A stretch of DNA of 29,736 nucleotides, from the NCBI GenBank assembly GCA_015039465.1, contig MU130358.1:19566-49301 (forward strand). Reading direction: 5' to 3'. The notes under the pieces were generated by a model. The model was not told where the DNA came from. It searched no databases and saw nothing but the letters and a program-made list of their open reading frames with translations. Shown in pieces: positions 8,375 through 18,567 of this stretch (its first letter is position 1; each line of letters opens with the position of its first letter). This stretch comes from Phlegmacium glaucopus. Lineage: Eukaryota; Basidiomycota; Agaricomycetes; Agaricales; Cortinariaceae. The translations under genes were made by a program, and so were the position numbers.

Positions 8375-10621
8375 TCAATCTGGTGTGCCAAAAACAATAA
8401 CAAAGAGAATGTTGGTTGCAAGATGGATATTTGTGACATCAGTTTTCTTTCCGAGATACAAAGAAACACTATGTCCAACCACAACACATGAACCAATGGG
8501 TATCTCTCCATCGAAGGTAGGAAAAATGTTTTGAAGGTTGTCAAAATTGGTTTCCTGGTTCAGATTGATTTCTTGTGCATTGAAAACTGGCACTGAGTAA
8601 AAATGATAGTCAATAATTCATTATCGACACATGAATATTTAAATAAAGATTGTACCAATATCAGTGAAATATAAGGCCCCACGAGCACATTCAACAGGCG
8701 TATCATTGGTTTTTGCATGGTGGCCAGAAAGAGGGCTAAGGCTGGCGTTTGGAAAATTTGGAGGGGCAGAAATACTGTTTGGCAAAGTTGAAAATGTTAA
8801 GACAGATCTATAAAGCTGCGCATTCAAATTTTGTTCATTAAATATGATTGAGATAAAGCAGCAATATCGTTCCCACTCTTGACCATGGAATAAGACACCC
8901 ATTGATTTGTGTCCTTTCAAACCAACAACGAGATTGGAATCATTGCAATATCCAGTGATGATAGCAACTGCAGGCCGCTTTCCGATGAAGACTTCACAAC
9001 GCTCTCGATAGCCATCCCAAACAGTAATATCTATTGGGGAAGTGCAACAGGGATTAAAAAAACGGCCTTGTTTAACCATGGAAATCATAGCCATGATTGA
9101 ACTGTTGTTGCTATATGAAACATATTTTATTATATTTGGAATAAAAGTAATATATTAGGTAGTTACCCAATGTCCATTGTAGGAATGATTTTTGGCCAAT
9201 GTCAATATGGAACATGAGGGACATCAAAGGATGTTGTACTCCAAGAATGGATATAACCAACCCTAAAGGTAGATTTATATATTAAAATATGTAGAACTGT
9301 GGTATATTTACCGTAGACAAGGAAGGTCCTTGTATTGACGACGCAAACATTGATCTTGAACATTTAAAAAGAAGGATTCATCCTTCTCAGGCAAGGCTCT
9401 ATAAAACTGTGTTAATATAACAGTTAAATGTGATAAAAATGAATAATTACTTGACAATAAAATTTTCAAAATCTTCGAGATAAACTTTCTTGGGTTTTGA
9501 TGGTGGAATAGGCATAACATTTTTGGAGATAACGTCAATAAATGGGTCATCATCATCATCCACAATATTACCACTTGATCCTTCAGGTAATTTATTATTG
9601 ATCTCGCTGAATAAAGCAGTATGATCAGTAATTGTATTATAAATGACAAAAATAATATGACTTACTGTGACTTGCTCATGGCAAGTTGCATCTCATTCTC
9701 ATCCCAATCATCTGATATCTCATCCTCGTGCTGAGATTTTGTATCACTGTGAGCATTGAACTCAACTTTTGCCTTTCCCTTGTGAGGTGATCTAATGATA
9801 CGGAAGTGAGACTTTTTTTTTTGTTTTTTTTTATGTGTCAACATACCCAAGTGATGGAGGATAAACCTTGGTAGAACTTCGTATACCTGGAGATGGCATC
9901 CTGACACTCATTTAAAACCAAAAAATATAAATATAAATTAAATTAAAATTAATTGCTTACCTTACGTCCTTTTGATCTAATTTTTGCTTATGAACACAAA
10001 GTTTCTTCTGTACCGGTATATCAACAGGATTGAGCGGTGGGTCCTCACTGTTATCTGGAACAATTCATGTTTTTAGGCTGAATGATGAGGTTATACAGTC
10101 AGTTGTTTTTTTAGAAAGGGAAGGATATAATCAGAGTTATCTAATACTTACACTCCTGATATGCTCCATGTTGTTATCCCCTCTACTTTGACCAGGGGAT
10201 CATTGATACAACTGGTAGGTTTTCCATGGTAATTCATCCTAAAAAATTAGAAGGCAATCAGAATTGGCAATAAACTACTTGAATATACTTATGTTTGCGG
10301 TCTGGAGGGGTTAATCAGATTATATTTTTATTTTCCAGTCATTTTAAGCACAGAATATTTACCGTTTTGTCTTGCTTGCTGGGACTGGCCTGAATTGACA
10401 TAATTTATGATTATTAAGGAAAACAAGACATATAGATCCATACTGTGTTTCTGTGTTTGTTGCAGAACTCTGTGGTGGTACATCAATACTATGTTACAAA
10501 TATCAGAAATGAGACACAGAAAAAATTGGTCGTTATACCATTCCAGACTATCACTTTCAGAGCCAGTAGGAGATACGGATCATGCTTTATCTTTGCAGTG
10601 ACATGTTGGTCGTTTTGACAT
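8375..10621 (-). pseudogene. 12-exon gene of an uncharacterised basidiomycete family, two in-frame TGA stops
   Basis: Reading the minus strand, twelve exons join in one frame to 504 codons including the stop. They are 10621-10539, 10488-10444, 10389-10363, 10238-10152, 10047-9961, 9900-9847, 9791-9666, 9606-9451, 9398-9312, 9262-9167, 9101-8656 and 8592-8375. All introns are GT-AG, mostly 49-65 bp (three are 104-124 or near), and almost all fall in phase 2. The N-terminal half is acidic and low-complexity (HEDEISDDWDENE, NIVDDDDDPFIDV). The C-terminal half has a folded-domain look: HSWSTTSFDVPHVPY, GRFFNPCCTSPIDITVWDGY, RPAVAIITGY, VVGLKGHKSMGV, EWERYCCFISIIF, IPIGSCVVVGHSV. From memory this resembles a multi-copy family of unknown function in Agaricomycetes and rusts. 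TGA codons at 10582-10580 and in exon 9262-9167 (after VPHVPY) would stop translation. Confidence 0.72.
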
Positions 10622-10890
10622 GAGATATGATAATGATACTAGATAGATGTGGGAGAGGTGGGAGAGATGAATATGATACATGTTGTCATATGATACAAAA
10701 ATGTGAGTAGGGCCTTTAAATAATCAGAATTACTATGTAGTCAATAGCATACACTGTCTGTCGCTAAATCCGCCAAATAACAGGGTACAAACTGAATTAA
10801 CTGCGCATTCAATGATAATGATTATTCTAGGTTAGATCTTCTGTGTTAGCAGCTTAACAGGATACTAACCTCTTCAAGTGTTCAATAACA

Positions 10891-10895
10891 CTACA
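10891..10895. repeat. Target site duplication CTACA, left
   Basis: CTACA directly before the TGTTA end of the LTR; the same five bases follow the other end at 11333-11337. Confidence 0.8.
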
Positions 10896-11332
10896 TGTTA
10901 TGAACGTCTGGTACACTCACGGCCCTCTACCCCTTTTTCTCCTTTATTTCCCTCTTTCCCCTTCATCGTTTCCCTTCTTACACCATCATTCCTTAACCTA
11001 CCCTTTGCCCTGAACTTCCTTTGTACTATATTTAGCTATCACTCCCGCACCCCTTTATCTCTGACTCGTACCGACTCATACCTGGCACGGACTATGGGCA
11101 CTGCCCTTATCTCTGACTCGCATCTTCACTATATAACAGCCATACCCCATAGCTACTATCCTTAGTTTAGACCTTCTGTACATTACGGTCTTAATCTACT
11201 AGCTTGCTCAGAATCACTTGGACGCCTTAAGTCTCTCTCTGGGATAACGACTGCAGTTGTACATAAGCCCCTAGTTACTTGGTCTATCGGCCCAGCACCG
11301 AACACGAGTGCAAGCTTATAGTCACCGTAACA
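10896..11332 (+). mobile_element. Solo LTR, 437 bp
   Basis: It starts TGTTATGAACGTC and ends CACCGTAACA, so it has TG...CA termini with the 5-bp inverted ends TGTTA/TAACA. It is flanked by the perfect 5-bp duplication CTACA, as expected for an LTR retrotransposon insertion reduced to one LTR. A TATATAA box sits near 11133, suggesting plus orientation. The region is clearly richer in CpG than the surrounding DNA, which fits a younger insertion. Short LTRs of this form are usual for Ty1/copia elements, but the superfamily cannot be told from the LTR alone. It lies about 275 bp upstream of the start codon of the minus-strand gene. Confidence 0.82.
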
Positions 11333-11337
11333 CTACA
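11333..11337. repeat. Target site duplication CTACA, right
   Basis: Right copy of the 5-bp duplication flanking the solo LTR. Confidence 0.8.
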
Positions 11338-12183
11338 CAGGAGGCGTCCCAAAGTAAAAAATGGAGCTACACTGATTATTATCAGTCATTTGCTTATTGT
11401 ACAATAAAATCTATCAGCCCTGATACAGTAGATCCGAGGTATGGATGCCAATAGAATACCGTATTACTATTAGTTAGGAGACAAAATCTCAGTAATTGCA
11501 AAGCCAAAGGACTGGATTCTGTTTAACTATTAGTTTATGAGATTGTTAGGAGTACAAGGTGAATATTTGTAGCAAATATAAAAGGTTATAAAACTCATTT
11601 CAGTGTTTTAAATGCTAAATGAGTGAAGGAGAACAGCATGATGGAATCATTGTGTAAATGAAAAAGGTAGAAAATAAGCTAAACTACAAACGGTTGAAAC
11701 AAAAGAAATAGCTCTTGACGAGAATGTAACGAATTAAGTAAAATGTGAAATGCTTCGGAACAACAAAAGTATTCTTGTGGTGCAATTGAAAAAAAAGGGA
11801 CAGTGGAGATGTGGAAAAGAGGTGTTGTGTGTAATGGCGTAAATTTGTTTCAGGTAAAGTTAGTCTTGTTTTTAGAATATATCAATAGTACAGACTCTGC
11901 ACTATCTCCATTTACCGCCACCTACTGCAAAACTATTGTATCACAGGTTATTGTCAAAACCTATTGATTGCTCATGTGAACCAATTTAAGGTTTTCAACA
12001 AGAAACATCATGATACTCAGGGAAAGTTATGTAATTTGAAGTTGGGAGTGCCTAGGGACGACAGATTAGGAAACTAATAGAAAACAAATAATCTTCATTC
12101 AGCGACATTTACATAGAGAATGAAAAAATCCCTAACAACAAACAAACAATGTTCTTCTCATTGTGCATCTGTTTAACTGCGAG
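11338..12183. other. Non-coding stretch between divergent genes
   Basis: AT-rich DNA between the solo LTR and the plus-strand gene. I see no coding frame or repeat. It presumably holds the promoter of the gene at 12184. Confidence 0.45.
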
Positions 12184-12662
12184 ATGGACAAAAATTATGA
12201 TAGTCTTGGTGCAAGTGAGCATTTTTTATATAGTTAAATAAAATTCTCTAATCCAGTATGTCTAGGGACAGCGCTCTCTGATATCTTTGGAGATTATTTT
12301 AAAGAAAATGATGATAATGGCATTGGTAATGACCATCTATCACGATTCAAGGTCAGGTTGCACAATGTAATACCCTGATAATTGTGGTATTGACCAATCA
12401 CAGTCTGACCAATATCAGATTCATTGCTGTGGGGTTCCTATGGTTTACAGGTTAGTTAAGATTGTGGAAGGATCATCAGAACTCAAAGAGGCAACCTTTA
12501 CGGTTCACGGTGTCATACTTGATAAAGAACTTCCACCAATCCGGATTGATAGGTAAGATGTATTGTTATTATGCTGGCAATTCAATAATCACAGTTTCTA
12601 GCCATTTTCTGTGAGATGACAGAAGCAAGGACAGATATGCAAAATTTATACGACAATACATC

Positions 12663-12669
12663 GCGGTGA
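12663..12669. repeat. Target site duplication GCGGTGA, left (4-7 bp)
   Basis: GCGGTGA occurs at 12663-12669 and again at 13957-13963. If the element starts at TGATGTAAC (12667) the duplication is GCGG; if at TGTAAC (12670) it is up to seven bases. Confidence 0.6.
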
Positions 12670-13956
12670 TGTAACTGCACAGAGGTTGTTGAGAAAAGGT
12701 GTATTTTCAAGATTATAAAAATCTCTACTCAAAACAATAACTCAATCAATACTTTATACAATCTTAATAATGCAAGTTGGGTTTTCTAGAAAGTATAACC
12801 TTTCCAAGACTTTGAAATTCACTTCAACTAATACACACAACAACAACAATAATTTGGATCAATTGAAGGATGATCAAACTTTTAAGTGGTTTTGCAATTT
12901 ATGGCTTGCACCAACAATCAGTCAGAAGAATTCCTAAGACTTCACTGATTGATTTACAATTTGTGTACACAAAAGTCCAAGACTTTGTTACAACTTCAAC
13001 ACAATTGCATACACAAGAAGACTCAAACTTCTGCTATGACTTTAACACAATTGCATACACAAGAAGCCCTCTTGCTTCTGTTATGACTTTAACACAACAA
13101 CAACTTTTACAACAATTCAACAATTATTGCAACAAGTCAAACAACTCTGAGAAACCGATTTATTTTCAAGTCCACTACTCAAAGACAAGTGTTCTTGCTC
13201 AATGTCTAAGACAGTGAGCTGTACTAGGTTGCAAATGAGGGGGGGAAAGAAAGAATCCAATTTTCTGACTATTTACAAACCCTGGGAGGTATTTTATACA
13301 TTTGAGATATTTAAAAATAGATAATGTCCAAAAATAGATATACTGGTTCCTGGTACCCTTACTTTGGTTCTGGCACCATGTGCACTCATTGTTCCTGAAA
13401 ACATAGGGGTTGTTCTATTTTTAGCCCCATGTTCCTAATTTTAGGTAGTTTCCACCCCTCTTGGTGGGAACTGTGCCTATTGTGCCTGGAAACAATCTTT
13501 ATGATTGTTCAGCACTCCCCCTATCCTTAATCATCATGATTCCCACTATCTTGGTTATTCTGCTTCCACTGTTGCTAGGGCACCAACTTCCCCTGAATAT
13601 TTATTAATAATATTCTGTTGCTCCAAAATCACACCCCCTTGACATTTGCTAACCCAATATTGTTTATTTAACTTTTCCTGTGCCAAGTCTATAAGGATAT
13701 TCATGGATTTATTGGTTTTAATCCAGACATGCAATTTGTAGTGTAACAAATGATAGTCTATTGACCACACTTATTAACTATATGCATTTAAGTCACACAG
13801 TAATAGGTCTAATCAGCAGTTGTAGGGTAAACAACTCTGATTCCCTTGTCTATTATCAGTTGTATTAGCCAGTTATTGGTGCATTAATTAATATTTATGC
13901 TGAAATAATAGATAAAAATTACAAAAACCATGCTTATGCAGATTTAAATCATATCA
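12670..13956. mobile_element. 1.29-kb insertion with TG...CA ends inside a coding exon, possible solo LTR
   Basis: It starts TGTAACTGCACAG (or TGATGTAAC three bases earlier) and ends ATATCA, and splits the exon encoding QYIAV|TGIGLEEF. The TG...CA ends and short target duplication fit a long LTR. There is no transposase or polymerase frame. A run reading AAGGGGGTGTG on the minus strand near 13637 looks like a polypurine tract next to an LTR start. If so, the piece 12670-13637 would be the LTR and the remainder an internal remnant; I cannot decide. CpG is scarce, so it is older than the solo LTR at 10896. Confidence 0.6.
12965..13105 (+). repeat. Short tandem repeat inside the insertion
   Basis: Near-copies of TATGACTTTAACACAATTGC and ATACACAAGAAG recur at about 13000, 13040 and 13080, with a spacing of about 45-50 bp. 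Confidence 0.55.
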
Positions 13957-13963
13957 GCGGTGA
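13957..13963. repeat. Target site duplication GCGGTGA, right
   Basis: Right copy of the short duplication; coding sequence of the interrupted gene resumes here in frame. Confidence 0.6.
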
Positions 13964-14658
13964 CAGGTATTGGTCTTGAAGAGTTCAACCAAATACTTCA
14001 GGGATTTGGAAGAGTGCACAACTTTTTTGAAGATGTACTACCCGTCGACAAACTCAAACGATTGGAACCATTTTCCATTAATGGCAACTTGGCACTAGCT
14101 TGTCACACAAGATATTTTCAAGCCTGTCGTTACTGTAGATCAGCAGTTCCACAACCTTTTGGGCCAGGTGTAGATCCTAATGGCGATCTGGAACGGATTG
14201 GGAGAGATTTATTTATACACACAGAAGACAATGTTGTCCAATATCTGGCAAGGAAGAATGATACAGGGCAGTCATTAAAGTATGTTGATGCTTGAATGAT
14301 TATTTGCTTGCTTACTGGAATGGCAGATATATTGATATAAACCCCAGCTGATTCCAAAAAGGAGACATTGTTGAAATCACTATTTCTTTCTTTTGCATTA
14401 AAATTTGTTTTGAAAAACTCAAGATGATGACATCTTTGAAGACATTAACTTTGCTTAACGATACTTTTCGAGAGGTATGAATATTTGTCATACTGATGCA
14501 TTTTCATATTCATGGGTGCATGATAGAAAGCACGGGATAATGAAGTTAAAGAGTTGCTTATCCCAAAGTTTGAAAAAGTAAATGTCAAATGTCATCGAGT
14601 GGAAACAGAAAAGGATGATCTGTCCTCTGGCAAATTTGTGCGTATGGATCTGACCTAA

Positions 14659-15207
14659 ATGTTTCTTGTTGATTGATATAAAATCTGATCTGTACAGTAT
14701 TGTAATGAATAATGTTTATACATTAGTAACTGAACACCATCATAGTACCCCAGTTGAGCAAAACCTTCAAGTTGTGTCACAAAATAAATTTCAAAAATCA
14801 TTGGGGATGGATAGAGGACAGTAAGTGAAACATGTCAATGCAAAAATCATGATTTTTGGTGGTCTGGTTTAAAAGGTATACCCAAAATACTGTAAATACA
14901 GAATTTGCAGTTTTTCATCCTAGTTTGGACACTAAAAATCAGGTTTTTCATGCAGGTAGCTTTCAACTATATTCTAACAACCAAATAAAATGGTTTTGTG
15001 ATTTTTAGCATCTTACATAACTGCCAGAGAGCATAATATCCCAATCAGGAGGATCACTAAGTATATCTCACTCACCACACCTCCAAAATTCTTAATTCTT
15101 GCTGCTGCTGAATATTTATAGTCCCCTGAACTGGGGAATAGAGAAAAATAATTTTTTAGAGGCATGAGTGAGCCATAATATAACAGAATGTTGAAATTCC
15201 AAGTGTG
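14659..15207. other. Non-coding AT-rich stretch
   Basis: I see no supported gene, RNA or repeat. Confidence 0.45.
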
Positions 15208-15234
15208 CATGTGATTGTTCTGAACAATCACATG
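15208..15234. repeat. Dispersed 27-bp palindrome, copy 1
   Basis: CATGTGATTGTTC-T-GAACAATCACATG is a perfect inverted repeat with 13-bp arms and one central base. Four more copies or near-copies lie at 15641, 16711, 18476 and 18568. Confidence 0.85.
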
Positions 15235-15640
15235 TAACAATGATAATATACACATGACTGTTGGCGATGGCTCCAGCCCAATTGGTAAAATAAGCATAAC
15301 ATAATATTTTCTCCAGTTATGTATTACATTGAGACTTACTGTTTCTTTTATTCTGGCTGCCACTGTTTTTCCATCATCTCAGCCTGTCTCTCTACTCCAT
15401 GTATTAACTCTACAAATACAAGCTGAATATTATAGTACATAGAATCATGGTAAGATCTCACCTCAATGACTAAGGGAGAATGACATGACAATTTTCATTA
15501 CATATATGACAAAAATTGAGAAAGAAACTAAACACCAGGGGCATAGCCACATCATGCATTGTTATTAATCAGTTTGGTAAAGGGATTTTGTTCAGTAACA
15601 TCGTTACTTGAGTTTCTTATGTAACATAATTGATACTCTG

Positions 15641-15667
15641 CATGTGACTGTTCAGAACAATCATGTG
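15641..15667. repeat. Dispersed palindrome, copy 2 (diverged)
   Basis: CATGTGACTGTTC-A-GAACAATCATGTG, a degraded copy of the same palindrome. Confidence 0.7.
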
Positions 15668-16015
15668 TACATTTGGTGCTTGAAAGTCCAGTCTTAAAAA
15701 TTGGATTGACTTGGACCAGTTAAAAGCCAAAAAGGACTGGTCTTGATGAACTAGTCTTTGTAGTTAAAGCAGGTATAAGCCTGTATAATTTACTATGAAT
15801 GTAGCTCTAATTTTTCCCTTTACAACAAAAAAGAATAAAGACTAGCTGAGAAATAAATAAAACTGTACATTTTACTAATATTGTTGTAGAAAATCCAAAT
15901 ATTAATGGAATTAAACATTCTTTCTCTAGTCTATCTGCCAGTAGTGTAATCATAGCAGTTTTTTCAGAATAACAGATTTTAATAAAGAATACAAAATACA
16001 ATTAGAATCATCACC
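15668..16015. other. Non-coding AT-rich stretch
   Basis: I see nothing recognisable here. Confidence 0.45.
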
Positions 16016-16023
16016 GCTAGAAC

Positions 16024-16613
16024 TAGTGTTTAAAAGTCTGGTCCAGGCTGGTTTTTTGGTATTTTTGGACAGGACCGGGACTGCAACTGGTCCACTGAGC
16101 TTCTAGAAGGTCAAAAGACCAGACTGGTCCGATTGGGACTGGTCCACATCGGTTTTTTGCAGTCCTGGACCAGTCCTGGTCCAAGACTGTCCAGGACCGG
16201 ACTTTTGACAAATACCGGACATATTTTCATATATAACATCAAACTAATATGTAGATGTGATCTATACCTTTATAATATGCCCAAGAACGTTAAATTCTGT
16301 TGGGAATTGACAATTTTATGATGAGATTATTTTTTCTACTATTTTGTGTACATTTTTACTGTTTTATGTTTTTCTCAATGAATATTTGACCAATAAATAC
16401 AATCTTTATGTCGTTTGAAAGGGAAAATTTAGGGCTACAAAACAACTGGTTCAGACTGGTCCTAGGATCGAAGACCAGTCTTTCAAGACTGGTCTTTTTC
16501 CAGTCTTTGCTTCTCAAAAACCAAAAAACTGGACTGCTGGTCCGGTCTTTTGCAGTCTGGTCTGGTCTTTTTGCAGTCTTTTTCCAGTCCTGCAACTGGA
16601 CTTCCAAACACTA
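16024..16613. mobile_element. Non-autonomous hAT-like transposon, 590 bp, 8-bp target duplication
   Basis: The left end is TAGTGTTTAAAAGTC and the right end, reverse-complemented, is TAGTGTTTGGAAGTC. The flanks are perfect copies of GCTAGAAC at 16016-16023 and 16614-16621. An 8-bp target duplication with short TAG-type inverted ends is the signature of the hAT superfamily. Both subterminal zones are packed with GACTGGTC/GGTCCAGGA-type motifs on both strands, which are likely transposase-binding repeats, around an AT-rich centre. There is no transposase gene, so mobility would need an enzyme from elsewhere. Confidence 0.82.
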
Positions 16614-16621
16614 GCTAGAAC

Positions 16622-16935
16622 TCCATGGGAAGTTGTTGTGAATATAAAAGCCATTTGAAGCTTTCTTACAATGTTTACTCCACTCAGAACAGTCAACATC
16701 ATGATGCACATGATTGTTCTGAACAATCACATGCATGCTCATTAAATAATTATTATTTATTCTTTGATCCAAAAATCATCATGGAATTGGTAAGGAAAAT
16801 TCATTTCCATTATTCCTTTTCTTTCCTCCACCAAGCTGCGCCTTTGGTTTTGGATGAAATGGAGTGCTTGTACCTGATGACCTTGGGAACACCAGTGGTT
16901 GAAAACAAGCATATTGGACTTTTGATAAAACTGAG
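16622..16935. other. Short stretch between two hAT-like elements
   Basis: It holds palindrome copy 3 (16711-16729). I see no supported gene. Confidence 0.45.
16711..16729. repeat. Dispersed palindrome, copy 3
   Basis: TGATTGTTC-T-GAACAATCA, perfect 9-bp arms. The outer bases (CACA on the left, CATG on the right) have drifted. Confidence 0.8.
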
Positions 16936-16943
16936 GTCATTGA

Positions 16944-18137
16944 TAGGGATGCCGAAGTTCGGTTCTGAACCGGTCCAGAGAACCAGAACCAGCTGAACCG
17001 AACCGTGGTTCTGGTTCGGTTCTGGTTCTGGTTCACCCCCAGCCATCTGGTTCTGGTTCTGGTTCTGGATTGGCCAGAAATCTGAGAACCAGTTCTGAAC
17101 CACTTTATCCCAAGGCAAATACTTAAGTAAGATATCTACTTATTTGCATGTTAAATGACACACTACCTGTATCTATAATGAAAATATTTATTCAAGTCAC
17201 CAACACTATATATTTCCAATCAGAAGTACATCATTCTTTGGTCTGGCATAGTACATAATCAATAACATGTCTCATTTACTTTATAACTTCAGGTTTACCA
17301 TGTTATTAATATACTCATATTGCAAGAATCCAATTTATAGTTGTCACCTAGCAGAGGATCCAAAGAGGAAAGGATAAGGATCCCTGCTAAAGTGAGGGGG
17401 GATTTAAATACTAATATAAAGATAATGGAGTTATGGAAAATACATAATCAAATAGTGTCATGTGAAAATAATAAAATGATAAGTGGTACAATACCAGAAT
17501 AAATGAAAAATGACAAGTTTGTATTTCATTATTAATATTATTAGTTTTACCTTTCACTGATTTATCTGGAATAAGAGGTAACCAATTTAGACCTTTTATA
17601 AAAAATGATTTAGAGTTTGGGCTGGACTGGTCATGTTCAGGTACTCAGGTGAAAGTTGGGGCCAAATGAAAATGAAGAGTAGAAATGAGAGGGGAACTAA
17701 GTTTGTTGGTGAGGTGGAATTTACAGTTTTGGAATGAGGTTTGGGCTTGGGTGTGAAGCTCATTGGGTCTGGGTGTTCATGTGAAAGACTGAAAGTCAGG
17801 AGTTGGACTGATTGGATGGAAAACTGAGTGTTACCTAACAATAGTATTTTTTCTTTTCATGTTTGCTATTAGTGATGTCATGGTTATAACACCAATACTA
17901 CAAACTTCTGGCCTCAACTTTTAAGATATATTTATAAATAAGGTGTAATTTTAGAAAATAAAACTTAAAATGAAAAATTCTTGTCTAATTGGTGATATCC
18001 TAACAAAAGTCTATTTTTAACTGGTTCTTATGGTTTGAACTGGTTCTGGTTCTGGTTCTAGTTTTCCTAAGTGGTTCTGGTTCTGGTTCTGAGAAAATGG
18101 GTCCCGAACCGAACCGAACTGAACTTCGGCATCCCTA
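16944..18137. mobile_element. Non-autonomous hAT-like transposon, 1194 bp, 8-bp target duplication
   Basis: The left end is TAGGGATGCCGAAGTTCGG; the right end, reverse-complemented, is TAGGGATGCCGAAGTTCAG. Perfect 8-bp duplications GTCATTGA flank it at 16936-16943 and 18138-18145. TAGGG-type ends with an 8-bp duplication indicate hAT. Both subterminal regions (about 16960-17100 and 18030-18125) are arrays of GGTTCT/GGTTCGG. The interior has no coding frame and contains no CpG at all from 17101 to 18060. A related left end occurs at 28745. Confidence 0.88.
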
Positions 18138-18145
18138 GTCATTGA

Positions 18146-18475
18146 CAAACTCATATCTAAAAGTTTCATGTGTATAGTAGTCTAGACTAAGATAGTACAA
18201 AAATCTAATATGGCTGCAATTGGTGAAAATTTATTGGTTGCTATGTACAAAGGGTCTTGTTATGATTTGTTGCCAAAGCTGTCTCACAGGTAGAACAATG
18301 AATAGTCATCTCAACTTCAAGATAAAATATTCTGAGCTCAGCTAGGCCATCAACCGGAACACCATATACCACAGCTATGGTTACAGTAAGGTACAGATGA
18401 AGAATTTTACTGACTCTGTTATGTAATTAACTTGGGTATTTTTATGGTATATACTAAAATGAGCATACATACACG
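18146..18475. other. Non-coding AT-rich stretch
   Basis: I see nothing recognisable before palindrome copy 4. Confidence 0.4.
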
Positions 18476-18494
18476 TGATTGTTCTGAACAATCA
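18476..18494. repeat. Dispersed palindrome, copy 4
   Basis: TGATTGTTC-T-GAACAATCA flanked by CACG and CATGC. It is part of a roughly 90-bp tandem duplication with copy 5. Confidence 0.8.
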
Positions 18495-18567
18495 CATGCA
18501 TCATGATTATGTTAGCCTGGTACCTGTTATGGTTCTGATACCATATGTAATTAACTCAGCACGCACG

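Larger units (their letters stand above)
12184..14658 (+). pseudogene. Multi-exon gene of an uncharacterised basidiomycete family, split by an insertion and carrying a TGA
   Basis: I read exons 12184-12214, 12257-12369, 12419-12552, 12623-12669 (then a 1.29-kb insertion) continuing 13964-14279, 14327-14474 and 14527-14658. Introns are 42, 49, 70, 47 and 52 bp, all GT-AG and phase-compatible. Landmarks are TALSDIFGDYF, LVKIVEGSSELKEATF, KELPPIRIDR, RYAKFIRQYIAV, FGRVHNFFEDV, FSINGNLALACHTRYFQACR, VPQPFGPGVDPNG, HTEDNVVQYLARK, FQKGDIVEITISFF and MMTSLKTLTLLNDTFRE. The central FSINGNLALACH...GPGVDP and GDIVE blocks resemble, from memory, a multi-copy unknown-function family of basidiomycetes. 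A TGA at 14349-14351 sits where the family usually has Arg before the F-x-x-GDIVE block. Without the insertion the IAV/TGIGLEEF junction reads through in frame. Confidence 0.72.

Noticed and set aside
9067..9166. Alternative splice (100-bp intron ending AACAAG at 9067) for the minus-strand gene
   Set aside because: It avoids the TGA after VPHVPY only by changing frame through a more conserved-looking exon; the 65-bp intron 9102-9166 keeps the phase and the VPHVPY...HWPKIIPTMDI reading.
10878..11165. Small plus-strand frame rich in Ser, Pro and Leu
   Set aside because: It lies inside the solo LTR and reflects its pyrimidine-rich composition.
15013..15363. 116-codon minus-strand frame with hydrophobic stretches
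   Set aside because: No family motif, no neighbouring exons and AT-driven hydrophobicity; I cannot support it as a gene.
16625..16996. 123-codon plus-strand frame
   Set aside because: It runs across the target duplication into the hAT-like element at 16944, so it is not a conserved gene.
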